A stretch of 64,000 bases of DNA from Rhodospirillaceae bacterium. Lineage in GTDB: Bacteria > Pseudomonadota > Alphaproteobacteria > Dongiales > Dongiaceae. The translations under genes were made by a program, and so were the position numbers. Within the stretch, counting starts at the first letter, position 1, and each line of letters begins with the position of its first letter. Where the stretch lies: contig SSEL01000024.1 in assembly GCA_008012315.1 (NCBI GenBank), positions 56,208 to 120,207 of the forward strand, written 5' to 3'. Under the pieces are notes generated by a model. It was given only the letters and a program-made list of their open reading frames with translations, was not told the origin of the DNA and ran no database searches. Of this stretch, positions 14,763-21,747 are shown piece after piece.

Positions 14763-15967
14763 GCCGCCACCTGGCAGCCCGATGCCTGCTGGCGTTCAAA
14801 GACAAGCTGTTTTCCGACATGGACCAGCTGCTCGAAGATCCAGGTCTGGAAGCCATATGTCAGATCGTTGTGGCCGTGCTTGATGTGCGCCCATTCCTCG
14901 ATCAGGGCATGAGCAAGCTTCTTGTCGCCGATCTGAAATACCTGCCGGGAGAGGAAGATGGCGCGCTTGTCGCGATCTGCCTGCGCCAGGACAGACGGCC
15001 CGAGGGCATCCATGACGATGATGGGGTATTCGTCGACGGTGTAATTGATCTCGCGGCAGAAGGCGATGGCACGGTCGAGTTCGGCTTGCTCCATTGCCGT
15101 CAAGCTGCATGGGACCGGGATCGGCAACGGCTCATATTTGGCGAGCACCTTTGATGCCGTGGGATTGCACGGCCGCGACGTGTCGGAAAGAACGTTGCGG
15201 GCCGCGACGAGAAAAGCCGGTGACGGTTCAGTGCTGATATCGAGATCGAGGGTGTGCTCGGCATAGTCGTTGCCACGCGACAGCCAGCGTTCGATGAACT
15301 CTGCATCCTCGCAACCCAGCACGGCCCGAGCGATGTCATGAAGTGTGCAGAACGTATACCGAAGGGTCCGATCCTCGGTCAGGTCCTGGGCCTTCTTCAT
15401 GTTGTAGGTATAGGCGAAGTGCTTATCGTGGAGCCCAACCTTGACACCGCGATAGAAAATATCGTGGCCACCACCCTGATGGATCTCCGCGACACCTGTC
15501 TCGATGAACGGCGTCGTCTGCAAGATGATGCTGCCGAGCTTGGCAAAGGCATCCGAAAACGGCTTCCAGTTGACCCAGATCGTGGTCTTGCCTTCCGCCG
15601 GCTCCATCATGCCGACGGCGCACTCTCCGGTTTCATCCTTCATGTTGCAGTAGAGTTCGCGGACCGCCATCCACGGCTGCCAGGTCTTGCCGAGCTCATC
15701 GGTGAAACCAAGCGGCTGGCCGTTCAGAGTGACGATGCCGAACTCCTTGCCTCGGATCGATTCCTGGACAGTCGAGAACGTCATCTCTTCGAGACCGCGA
15801 TGGATGGTGATCTCGCCACCACCGCGCAGAATGATGGCGATGGCGTATTTCAGGCCGGTACCGAAAAACCCAATTGGGTTAGGCCCTTCCTTGACGGACA
15901 CGCCGATGGTGGTGATGGCGGCCTTGTCGATCAGGCCCGGGTTCTGGAAGGAGATGATGTCGCTCAT
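14759..15967 (-). CDS. Large conserved phage protein with GHKL-like G2 box
   Basis: 402 residues. The N-terminus IGFFGTGLKYAIAIILRGGG resembles the G2 box of GHKL ATPases (Hsp90/MutL/gyrase type), preceded by IDKAAITTIGVSVKEGPNP. Near the C-terminus LAHALIEEWAHIKHGHND resembles a metallopeptidase helix, but the first His of HExxH is Glu. The family is frequent beside RecE-like modules; its function is not known to me. Both motif assignments are tentative. Confidence 0.6.
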   Translation of the reverse strand: MSDIISFQNPGLIDKAAITTIGVSVKEGPNPIGFFGTGLKYAIAIILRGGGEITIHRGLEEMTFSTVQESIRGKEFGIVTLNGQPLGFTDELGKTWQPWMAVRELYCNMKDETGECAVGMMEPAEGKTTIWVNWKPFSDAFAKLGSIILQTTPFIETGVAEIHQGGGHDIFYRGVKVGLHDKHFAYTYNMKKAQDLTEDRTLRYTFCTLHDIARAVLGCEDAEFIERWLSRGNDYAEHTLDLDISTEPSPAFLVAARNVLSDTSRPCNPTASKVLAKYEPLPIPVPCSLTAMEQAELDRAIAFCREINYTVDEYPIIVMDALGPSVLAQADRDKRAIFLSRQVFQIGDKKLAHALIEEWAHIKHGHNDLTYGFQTWIFEQLVHVGKQLVFERQQASGCQVAA

Positions 15968-16024
15968 TTATGCGGTCCCTATTGGTCGCGGCAGGGCTGG
16001 TGATTGGCGACTTAACGGCAGGCG

Positions 16025-16291
16025 TTAAGTTCGGTTGGAGAGGCGGTCCGCTTCGGCGAGATATTCGCCGGCAATGCGGATGTGACGCAGCGCGTCATCG
16101 CTGACCATGTCGTCCGCCTTCGTGCAGAGATCGGCCATATCCTCGCGGACCTTGGCGGCACCCCGCCAATAGCCGGGATGGCGGCAGAGCATGGTGAAAC
16201 GGGTGGGATCGAGCATGCGCGCCTGGGCGACAGCGGCGGCGGCCTGTTGCTCAGTGCGCTGTGCAGTATGCAAGTGGCGGATCTTGGCCAT
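16025..16291 (-). CDS. Small hypothetical phage protein (88 aa)
   Basis: A helical protein (MAKIRHLHTAQRTEQQAAAA) with a central Cys/His segment (MLCRHPGYWRG). It starts two bases after the TAA of the micro-membrane protein gene and is followed by a 57-base gap before the GHKL-like gene. No family is recognised. Confidence 0.55.
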   Translation of the reverse strand: MAKIRHLHTAQRTEQQAAAAVAQARMLDPTRFTMLCRHPGYWRGAAKVREDMADLCTKADDMVSDDALRHIRIAGEYLAEADRLSNRT

Positions 16292-16293
16292 GG

Positions 16294-16368
16294 TTACCTC
16301 ACGAAAGCGCAGATGATGCCGAAGAGAAGGGCGAGGCCGGCGACGATGCCTGAAAAGCGATCGGTCAT
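16294..16368 (-). CDS. Very small membrane protein (24 aa)
   Basis: ATG at 16366-16368, overlapping the TGA of the upstream small gene, encodes MTDRFSGIVAGLALLFGIIC and four more residues, ending at TAA 16294-16296. A single hydrophobic helix with a short polar N-terminus. The tight packing (ATGA overlap before, two-base gap after) supports translation. Confidence 0.5.
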   Translation of the reverse strand: MTDRFSGIVAGLALLFGIICAFVR

Positions 16369-16475
16369 ATCAGGTCCCAGTAGTAGATTGCGGCGACGAT
16401 GATGGCGGCCCAGAAGACCGCGCCGATTGCGGCGAGGCGGTCGGGATGCGTGAAGCCGATGCCGGGCTTACCCAT
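16365..16475 (-). CDS. Very small membrane protein (36 aa)
   Basis: ATG at 16473-16475, inside the end of the upstream gene (eight-base overlap), encodes MGKPGIGFTHPDRLAAIGAV and then a hydrophobic helix ending YYWDLI. One transmembrane helix near the C-terminus. It overlaps the next micro-gene by ATGA. The frame is open further upstream, but that is shadow sequence. Confidence 0.5.
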   Translation of the reverse strand: MGKPGIGFTHPDRLAAIGAVFWAAIIVAAIYYWDLI

Positions 16476-16974
16476 TGGCGTGGCCCTCCGCTTTGGCGAT
16501 GGCGGCGTCAATGCGTTGGTTATTTGCGACAAGAGCATTGCGCAGCAAGGTGAGGCTTCCAGCCTGCACGAGGAGATTTTCAACCCGGCAGGCTTTGAGG
16601 GCTTCCCGCAACTCATTCTGGTGATGCTCTTGCGGGGTGGTGGCGATGGTCTTGAAGGCAGCGGCTGCCTGATAAACCGAAAACAGAGCTTTGCCTTCGC
16701 GGGTCCCATAGCCATAGTCGCCGGGCGCGCCGAAGGCCGCTTTGAGCTGATCGATCGATGTCAGGAGATTAGTGACGGCGACCCGGCGCTGATCGATGCG
16801 CTTCCAGTCTTCGAAAAAGCGAGCCTCACTTCCATGATCCTTGCAGTGATCGCAGAAGCCAGACCGGAAACCGTCGGGCTTCCCGCCGATCCAAGTCGCG
16901 GGCTTGCCGCATTCGTGGCCGAAGGAGCCGGGCTCGGCGTTGTGGCACTTGCCGTCGGTTGCGTAGCTGGTCAT
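16468..16974 (-). CDS. Hypothetical phage protein with N-terminal zinc site
   Basis: 168 residues (MTSYATDGKCHNAEPGSFGH). Early Cys/His residues GKCHN, HECGKPATW and FCDHCKDHG suggest a zinc knuckle; the remainder is helical with a DYGYGTREGKALFSVYQAAA segment. The long open frame upstream is shadow. The ATG at 16972-16974 overlaps the stop of the preceding gene. Confidence 0.6.
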   Translation of the reverse strand: MTSYATDGKCHNAEPGSFGHECGKPATWIGGKPDGFRSGFCDHCKDHGSEARFFEDWKRIDQRRVAVTNLLTSIDQLKAAFGAPGDYGYGTREGKALFSVYQAAAAFKTIATTPQEHHQNELREALKACRVENLLVQAGSLTLLRNALVANNQRIDAAIAKAEGHANG

Positions 16975-17171
16975 TGCTGGACACTCGCGGTTTGAGTGCC
17001 GGCCTCGCGGCGGGCCAACCAGGCACCAAGCTGTTGACCAAGACAGAAGGCTCTCCGCGCAGCATCGAGGCCAATAGAACTCTCGATATAGAGACGCGAG
17101 AACTCGCGGGTATCGCCCCGTGTGCCGGCGGCTTTGATTGCTTCGATGGTTTGAAAGGCAGAGAGGGACAT
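16971..17171 (-). CDS. Small hypothetical phage protein (66 aa)
   Basis: A helical protein (MSLSAFQTIEAIKAAGTRGD). The ATG at 17169-17171 overlaps the upstream TGA; a GTG three bases earlier is possible. It ends in a polar tail (TQTASVQQ). No domain is recognised. Confidence 0.55.
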   Translation of the reverse strand: MSLSAFQTIEAIKAAGTRGDTREFSRLYIESSIGLDAARRAFCLGQQLGAWLARREAGTQTASVQQ

Positions 17172-17578
17172 CACGCGGCCTCCCGGTCCAGGCCGGCGAG
17201 GTGCCAGCGCAGGTCCTTCCGAAGCGCGCAGAGATCGCTTTCGGCTTCATCGGCACGCTCGACAGCGCGGCGCAGACGGTAGTTGAGGTCGCGGCGGGGA
17301 TGGGCTTCGCCGCGGTAAAGACGGAATTCGGAATTTGTCTCGGCGATGGTGATGATGTCGCCAGTTGCTTCATCCAACAGGGCGCGGAGAGCGGCAATCA
17401 GACGGTTGTCGCCGTCGACCTCGAACTGCAGCTGATCAATCTCTGTGCGAATGGCGGCGACGGGATCGGCGGCCTTCGCGGCCTCGGCGTCTGCCTTGTC
17501 GGCCGCTTTGGCGGCGGCCATCAGATCGGCCGGGACCTTGCAATCGTAAGCTGTTTGAAGCTGTGCAACGCGGTTCAT
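17171..17578 (-). CDS. First gene of leftward operon; coiled-coil protein
   Basis: 135 residues, Ala/Asp/Arg-rich and largely coiled coil (AAAKAADKADAEAAKAAD, then IDQLQFEVDGDNRLIAALRALL). It is the first leftward gene after the predicted PL promoter and its roughly 130-base leader. In position it resembles lambda N, but nothing in the sequence shows an antiterminator; there is no Arg-rich N-terminal box. Confidence 0.65.
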   Translation of the reverse strand: MNRVAQLQTAYDCKVPADLMAAAKAADKADAEAAKAADPVAAIRTEIDQLQFEVDGDNRLIAALRALLDEATGDIITIAETNSEFRLYRGEAHPRRDLNYRLRRAVERADEAESDLCALRKDLRWHLAGLDREAA

Positions 17579-17602
17579 CGCTGTCTCCCATCTCTCCCGC
17601 TT

Positions 17603-17638
17603 GCCCCGGCGCCTTGGGGATGGGGGCGGCGCCGGGGC
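17603..17638 (-). promoter_or_regulatory. Leader hairpin of the leftward operon
   Basis: GCCCCGGCGCC (17603-17613) pairs perfectly with GGCGCCGGGGC (17628-17638), a GC-rich 11-bp stem with a 14-base loop in the PL leader, just upstream of the first gene. There is no T-run, so it is not an intrinsic terminator. It follows the mini-ORF at 17649-17657. Confidence 0.5.
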
Positions 17639-17648
17639 TGCGAGGGGT

Positions 17649-17657
17649 TCACTTCAT
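17649..17657 (-). other. Two-codon leader ORF (Met-Lys-stop)
   Basis: Minus-strand ATG AAG TGA, preceded by AAGGGAGG (complement of 17663-17670) at ideal spacing, within the PL leader and before the strong hairpin. Minimal start-stop ORFs can stall ribosomes and control downstream expression. Confidence 0.4.
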
Positions 17658-17713
17658 GGCGTCCTCCCTTGGGGGTTGGGGCTCTGCCATCCAGCAATCG
17701 GCTGGTGAGATAG

Positions 17714-17742
17714 GATTTACGATATTCGGTAATTCAGCGCAA
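17714..17742 (-). promoter_or_regulatory. PL promoter with repressor operator
   Basis: On the minus strand TTGCGC (17742-17737), 17 bases, TAAATC (17719-17714). Positions 17715-17734 are identical, in reverse complement, to 19439-19458 at PR. The site is a dyad with TTAC and GTAA ends around 8 bases and lies between -35 and -10 exactly as at PR. Confidence 0.75.
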
Positions 17743-17945
17743 GCGAGAAATAACGAAAAACGGAAAAAAGATTTTCCGGCGGCTGCCGAGGCCACTTTTT
17801 TACGAAGAAACAATTTCGTGATTTGCTAGCTAAACGTGCCGTTGGCCGGAGAGATCCGCTCCACTTCGGCTGGTTTGGGCGACCTCGAGGTGTCGAACCG
17901 CAGAGTGATAGGAAATGCTTGGCGCCTGTGCGGATGCGGCCGCTC

Positions 17946-18488
17946 TTATTCGATCATGTCCCCAAGCGTGACGCCTTGGATCAGTTTGCCATCGACTGTC
18001 GCTCGCACCACCGGTATTTGCCCGCTTGTGCCTTCTCCGATCTCGATCGCCGTGCCGGCAGGAATGATCGAACACCCATAGAGCGCCAGGTTCGGCCCAG
18101 ATTGCGGGCGTTGAAGCAATTGTGACTGACCGCCAGTGAAGGCGTCGGCGAGACGCTCCTGGTAAGCGTCATTTATCCAGGCGAATACACGGCGCGTCGT
18201 GTCGAAGTCAGGGCAGACCAAGGCGCCGGGGATCTCGTTGATACCTTGGGCCGTCCCGGCCTCGGTGGCTTTGAGCAGGCGCGCAACTGGATCTGTCGGC
18301 GGCGGCGTGGCCGGAGACAGTTCACCAACGATGATCTGGCTGAGCGCAGTCTCAGGATTAAGTGCGTCGTAGATCTGTTTGGCAGCTGCGTCGGCCGCAC
18401 TGTCGGAAGCGGAGGCGGCTAGCGCGCCATTCGCCGCGACCCAAAATGCCGCCGCCATTGATAGGGAGACGAGAGTTTTCCGATGCAA
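17946..18488 (-). CDS. Exported protein encoded in the immunity region
   Basis: 180 residues. A clear signal peptide (MHRKTLVSLSMAAAFWVAAN, ending GALAASA) indicates export to the periplasm. The mature part has two Cys residues (LVCPDFD, YGCSIIP) that could form a disulfide, and no recognised fold. It lies 24 bases after the repressor gene on the same strand and would be expressed in lysogens, the position of lambda rexAB. Superinfection exclusion or another lysogenic-conversion role is a reasonable inference, not shown. Confidence 0.65.
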   Translation of the reverse strand: MHRKTLVSLSMAAAFWVAANGALAASASDSAADAAAKQIYDALNPETALSQIIVGELSPATPPPTDPVARLLKATEAGTAQGINEIPGALVCPDFDTTRRVFAWINDAYQERLADAFTGGQSQLLQRPQSGPNLALYGCSIIPAGTAIEIGEGTSGQIPVVRATVDGKLIQGVTLGDMIE

Positions 18489-18512
18489 GGCGGACCTCCC
18501 CCAGACCTAAGA

Positions 18513-19418
18513 TCAGTACATTTCGCTGTTCTTCAGCACCAAATGTAGAGCTTTTATTTTTGCCCGAGGGATCCGAAATTCCCGCTCCTTGGGCTGCATT
18601 TCCTTAACGATTATGAATTCACCATTGACCGCGACGATCCGCTTCAGAAGCGCGCGGGTCTGGTTCTCGTATTCCTGCTCGGAATAGAGTTCGATAACAG
18701 CGTCCCGGCCCGGATACGCCTTTCTCCCCGGATCAACGAAAATGAGATCACCATCCTCATGGATCGGATACATCGAATTGCCCTCAACCCTGAGGGCGTA
18801 AACACGGTCACGGCCGGCGAGACCAATGGGGCGTTCAACGAACATTATCGGCTCACCCGTATTCAAAATGAACGAACCGTCGCCGCCGCCCTGCGCCATG
18901 CCGAGCAGCGGCACACGTTTTGCCCTGTAGGGGTCAAGCCGCTTCGGCATCTCCGCAGGAGACACGTTGGAGGCGGGAAGAGCAGCCTCTTGTTCGCTAG
19001 GCTCCCGATCCCATGAGGGTGAATTCGATCTTATGGCCGGGTGGTTAATGGTTCCCGAATCATGACGGCCGTCATCGCCCAGGGATAGCTTTCTTTTCTC
19101 CTCTTCGAATATCCCTTGTGGTCCGCGAGTCTCGCCAACCCATGATCCAGCTGGATTATCGAGCAGAAACAGAACCTGTGGCTCCGGCATCTTTAGGAAT
19201 TTGGCCATCAGCCTGGACTCGAGTGCGGATACCTGGCGCGTTCCCTTCAGAATTTCCGTAACGCGCGATGGCGTTAAGGATAGAGCGTCAGCCAACTCCC
19301 TGCGCTTCCGCCCGAGTTCTTCGAGCCGATGCGCCACCCATGCATGCCTCAGGTTCGAATCAGTTTTCCGCATTGCGGCATTGTTCACGGATTCCGGAAA
19401 AGCGTCATTAACGGACAT
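18513..19418 (-). CDS. Phage repressor (XRE helix-turn-helix and S24 peptidase)
   Basis: 301 residues. The N-terminal helix-turn-helix (RRELADALSLTPSRVTEILKGTRQ, about 36-60) binds operators. A long linker precedes a LexA-like S24 domain with the nucleophile Ser in RVEGNSMYPIHEDGD and the Lys in ALLKRIVAVNG, so RecA-stimulated self-cleavage is expected. No plain Ala-Gly cleavage pair is seen; the region reads LGMAQGGG. The ATG at 19416-19418 has AAGGGA upstream. Its leader overlaps an inverted repeat (CGGTAATT/AATTACCG, 19419-19446), which suggests autoregulation. Confidence 0.9.
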   Translation of the reverse strand: MSVNDAFPESVNNAAMRKTDSNLRHAWVAHRLEELGRKRRELADALSLTPSRVTEILKGTRQVSALESRLMAKFLKMPEPQVLFLLDNPAGSWVGETRGPQGIFEEEKRKLSLGDDGRHDSGTINHPAIRSNSPSWDREPSEQEAALPASNVSPAEMPKRLDPYRAKRVPLLGMAQGGGDGSFILNTGEPIMFVERPIGLAGRDRVYALRVEGNSMYPIHEDGDLIFVDPGRKAYPGRDAVIELYSEQEYENQTRALLKRIVAVNGEFIIVKEMQPKEREFRIPRAKIKALHLVLKNSEMY

Positions 19419-19459
19419 CGGTAATTTCCCTTGAACGTAATTACCGAATATCGTAAATA
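19419..19459 (+). promoter_or_regulatory. PR promoter and operator, divergent to the repressor gene
   Basis: TTGAAC (19431-19436), 17 bases, TAAATA (19454-19459). The 20-bp operator 19439-19458 fills the spacer and -10. A second dyad, CGGTAATT (19419-19426) and AATTACCG (19439-19446), spans the -35 box and the repressor ribosome site. The predicted start of transcription falls on or next to the ATG at 19466. Confidence 0.75.
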
Positions 19460-19465
19460 TCCGGT

Positions 19466-19681
19466 ATGGACACGATCGCGGAACACGTCATCACCAAATG
19501 CGGCGGCCCGAAAGCGGTGGCCAAGGCGCTCAATCTGAGCCTCCAGAGGGTCTATTGCTGGACCTATTCCAAGGAAAAGGGGGGCACGGACGGGCTCGTC
19601 CCGGCGAAGCATCAGCAGAGGCTGCTGGAGAGCTTTCCCGAACTGAAGCCGGAAGACTTCTTTGCAAAGAGGGCCGCGTAA
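19466..19681 (+). CDS. Cro-like regulator, carph-isopro domain type
   Basis: 71 residues (MDTIAEHVITKCGGPKAVAK) with the pattern of small carph-isopro/YdaS-like phage regulators: CGGPKAVAKALNLSLQRVYCW as the helix-turn-helix, then KGGTDGLVPAKHQQRLLESF and LKPEDFF. Facing the repressor across a shared operator, it is the likely Cro. No Shine-Dalgarno precedes the ATG, and the -10 box ends six bases before it, so the message is probably leaderless. Confidence 0.82.
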   Translation: MDTIAEHVITKCGGPKAVAKALNLSLQRVYCWTYSKEKGGTDGLVPAKHQQRLLESFPELKPEDFFAKRAA

Positions 19682-19782
19682 TGCGGCCCTATCAAAAATC
19701 GATCACCGTGCAGGGCTGTGCCTCCTGTACCTGCGCGGCCGCGTTGGTGTTCCACGCCAACGCCTGGCGGCGGAGTGTCTGA
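19681..19782 (+). CDS. Cys-rich micropeptide (33 aa)
   Basis: ATG overlaps the TAA of the Cro-like gene (TAATG). It encodes MRPYQKSITVQGCASCTCAA and 13 more residues; the C-x2-C-x-C cluster could bind a metal. Its own stop overlaps another ATG (TGATG at 19780-19784). Coupled translation makes it plausible, but nothing else supports it. Confidence 0.4.
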   Translation: MRPYQKSITVQGCASCTCAAALVFHANAWRRSV

Positions 19783-19952
19783 TGCGCTCCGCCGCTACCG
19801 CTCTCCGAAATCTCAGTGTCGACCGCCCGGCGTTGCCGCGCCAAACGGTCCATAACTCTCTCCACAATCGTTCCAATCGGTTCCAGCATCCCTCTGCCTT
19901 GGCGGCCGCGCCGCGCCTTTCGTTGCAGTCGAAATCTGCAACGGAGGTTCGC

Positions 19953-20279
19953 GTGAAGTATCGGGCCAATTCGCCCAAAAGTTTGGGAAAGACGATCAGC
20001 GATGCGCTGTGGCGGCGGGTGAACTGCCGCGCTCTTACCCGGGAGCAACTGCGAGAGGGGCTCAATTGCTCCGCCAGCACGATCGACAATTTAATGAGCG
20101 GAAATCACGACCCCAGCGGCCCGATTTTGATGGCCTTGCTGGCATTCGCAGACGACGCCCTGGCAAACGAAATTCTTGAGCCGACGGGCTGCACCGTCGC
20201 GAAGCTCTGCGATAGGCGAGCCGCCGCGCTCAAAAAGGTGGCCGAAGGCATGGCCGAGCTTAGAGCGGCGGAGGGCTGA
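19953..20279 (+). CDS. Hypothetical regulator, CII-like position
   Basis: 108 residues if translated from the GTG at 19953, which has GGAGG at good spacing; the open frame reaches back to an ATG at 19782, but that part reads like non-coding sequence. The middle (LTREQLREGLNCSASTIDNLMSG) looks like a helix-turn-helix, followed by ALLAFADDALANEIL. It occupies the place of a second early regulator after Cro, but no family is certain. Confidence 0.6.
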   Translation: MKYRANSPKSLGKTISDALWRRVNCRALTREQLREGLNCSASTIDNLMSGNHDPSGPILMALLAFADDALANEILEPTGCTVAKLCDRRAAALKKVAEGMAELRAAEG

Positions 20280-20280
20280 C

Positions 20281-20937
20281 ATGAAATCGAAGGTCTACTT
20301 TATCCGATTTGGTGTCGCCGGACCGATCAAGATTGGCCATTCCACTAATCTGCCCGGTCGCATGAGCCACTTGCGAATAGCTCATCACGAAGAGCCGGTC
20401 GTTTTGGCCATGGTGCCAGGTGGGGCGATGGCTGAGAAGATGCTTCATATCAAGTTTGCCGCTGAGCACATGAAGGGCGAATGGTTTGCGCCCTCCGACA
20501 AGCTGTTGACATACATTTCTGAGGTCGAGAGCCTAGGGCACCTTCCCGAAGATAAGGCAACCGCTGACAAGCTCAGGCTCGATCAGATGATCGCAACGGC
20601 TGGACTAGACAATGAACTGATTCTCTTCAGGCATCATCTGGCGGCATGTTTACGCAAGCGACTGTATCCCCACTCAAAATGGTCGGCGTTGGCCTTTTCC
20701 CGCGGCATCGGCATGGACATGAAATCTGTGGGGAATTGGCTACGCGCCTCTCATGAGCCGAAAGCTTCGACATTGCTGCGGATCCATCGCTTTTTCTCCG
20801 CAGCAGGCGATACGTCATTTCTTACGGATGTCTATTCCGTGGATCTCGGCAAGCAAGCCAAGGCCATTCTGAAGTCGACAGAGAAAGCTATGTCCGACAT
20901 CGACATCGAAGAATTACAGGCGCTCGACGGCGCCTAA
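20281..20937 (+). CDS. GIY-YIG-like (T5orf172/MUG113) protein
   Basis: 218 residues. The N-terminal 85 residues have the T5orf172 pattern, a GIY-YIG nuclease relative: VYFIRFGVAGPIKIGHSTNLPGRMSHLRIAH, then EKMLHIKFAAEHMKGEWF. The C-terminal part, about 110-200, looks helical with a possible DNA-binding region (WSALAFSRGIGMDMKSVGNWLRAS). It may be a DNA-binding nuclease-like regulator. The ATG at 20281 follows the previous stop by one base; the longer frame is shadow. Confidence 0.72.
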   Translation: MKSKVYFIRFGVAGPIKIGHSTNLPGRMSHLRIAHHEEPVVLAMVPGGAMAEKMLHIKFAAEHMKGEWFAPSDKLLTYISEVESLGHLPEDKATADKLRLDQMIATAGLDNELILFRHHLAACLRKRLYPHSKWSALAFSRGIGMDMKSVGNWLRASHEPKASTLLRIHRFFSAAGDTSFLTDVYSVDLGKQAKAILKSTEKAMSDIDIEELQALDGA

Positions 20938-21120
20938 CGAGTTCCCCGCGAAGGGGTGCAGCGAGCAGGGCAGAACCGGCGGCAATCGACACGTGGATAT
21001 AACGCTGGGCTAGGTAGTGCTTCCACGATCCTAGGTATGCCGCAAGGCCTGAGCCAGTACATGCCCATAGCCGTTTCGAGCCTTGCTCGCTGCAACGACT
21101 TCAAAACCGAGGAGGGCCAA

Positions 21121-21747
21121 ATGGCACGTGGAGTAAGGAAGAACGGCGGCAAATCCAACAAAGCATCTGTTGAGGCGCAATCAAACGCGGAAGAGCCGAA
21201 AGTGGCGCCGGCGGTGATCGGCAGCAACGTGACGGATGAGACGATCCGCCAGCACGCGCTGAAAGCGATCGCCGCGCACAACGAGTTTATGGAAGCCCAG
21301 GACGAAGCCAAGAAAAAGCAGGGCGTTTACAGGGCCGTGATCAAGGACGCCAAGAAAGACGGCGTGAATCACGCCATGCTCGCCAAGTTCGTGACGATGC
21401 GGCGCCAGGAACCGGCCGATATCGATCGCGATACCCGCGACCTCAATCGTATCGCCCGCATCATGGAATTCCCGATCGGCAGTCAGTTAGGCTTGTTTGA
21501 TAACGGCAAGTCGGTGGCCACGGCCGTCGAAGACCAAAAGCAGGCCGAGGCCAAGCAGAACGACCTGGAAGATGCTCGGTTCGCCGGCCAGGAGGCGGGC
21601 AAGCGCGGCGATCCTCACAGCAAATGCCAATATGAAGAAGGCACCCAGGAACATGAAGCCTGGATGGACGCCTGGGGCAAAGAGCAAGCAGCCATCGCGC
21701 TGAACATGGGACGCGGCGGTGCGGAAGCAGGAGCCGCCGCACATTGA
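21121..21747 (+). CDS. Phage protein with Rmf-like C-terminus
   Basis: 208 residues. GAGGAGG precedes the ATG at 21121. Residues 35-110 are a helical region (IRQHALKAIAAHNEFMEAQD, then IKDAKKDGVNHAMLAKFV) common in alphaproteobacterial phages. The C-terminus, ARFAGQEAGKRGDPHSKCQY then HEAWMDAWGKEQ, resembles ribosome modulation factor. Function unknown; ribosome binding is a possible idea. It ends by overlapping the RuvC-like gene. Confidence 0.7.
   Translation: MARGVRKNGGKSNKASVEAQSNAEEPKVAPAVIGSNVTDETIRQHALKAIAAHNEFMEAQDEAKKKQGVYRAVIKDAKKDGVNHAMLAKFVTMRRQEPADIDRDTRDLNRIARIMEFPIGSQLGLFDNGKSVATAVEDQKQAEAKQNDLEDARFAGQEAGKRGDPHSKCQYEEGTQEHEAWMDAWGKEQAAIALNMGRGGAEAGAAAH

Larger units (their letters stand above)
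17579..17945. promoter_or_regulatory. Leftward control region (367 bp without a gene)
   Basis: No convincing gene lies here. Reading leftward it holds the PL promoter and operator (17714-17742), a leader with a two-codon ORF behind a perfect ribosome site (17649-17670) and a strong 11-bp GC-rich hairpin (17603-17638), then the first early gene. The right part, 17830-17945, lies downstream of the exported-protein gene and shows nothing I can name. Confidence 0.65.

Noticed and set aside
20938..20970. CCCC-GCGAA-GGGG near 20944 as a terminator
   Set aside because: Only a four-pair stem and no T-run.
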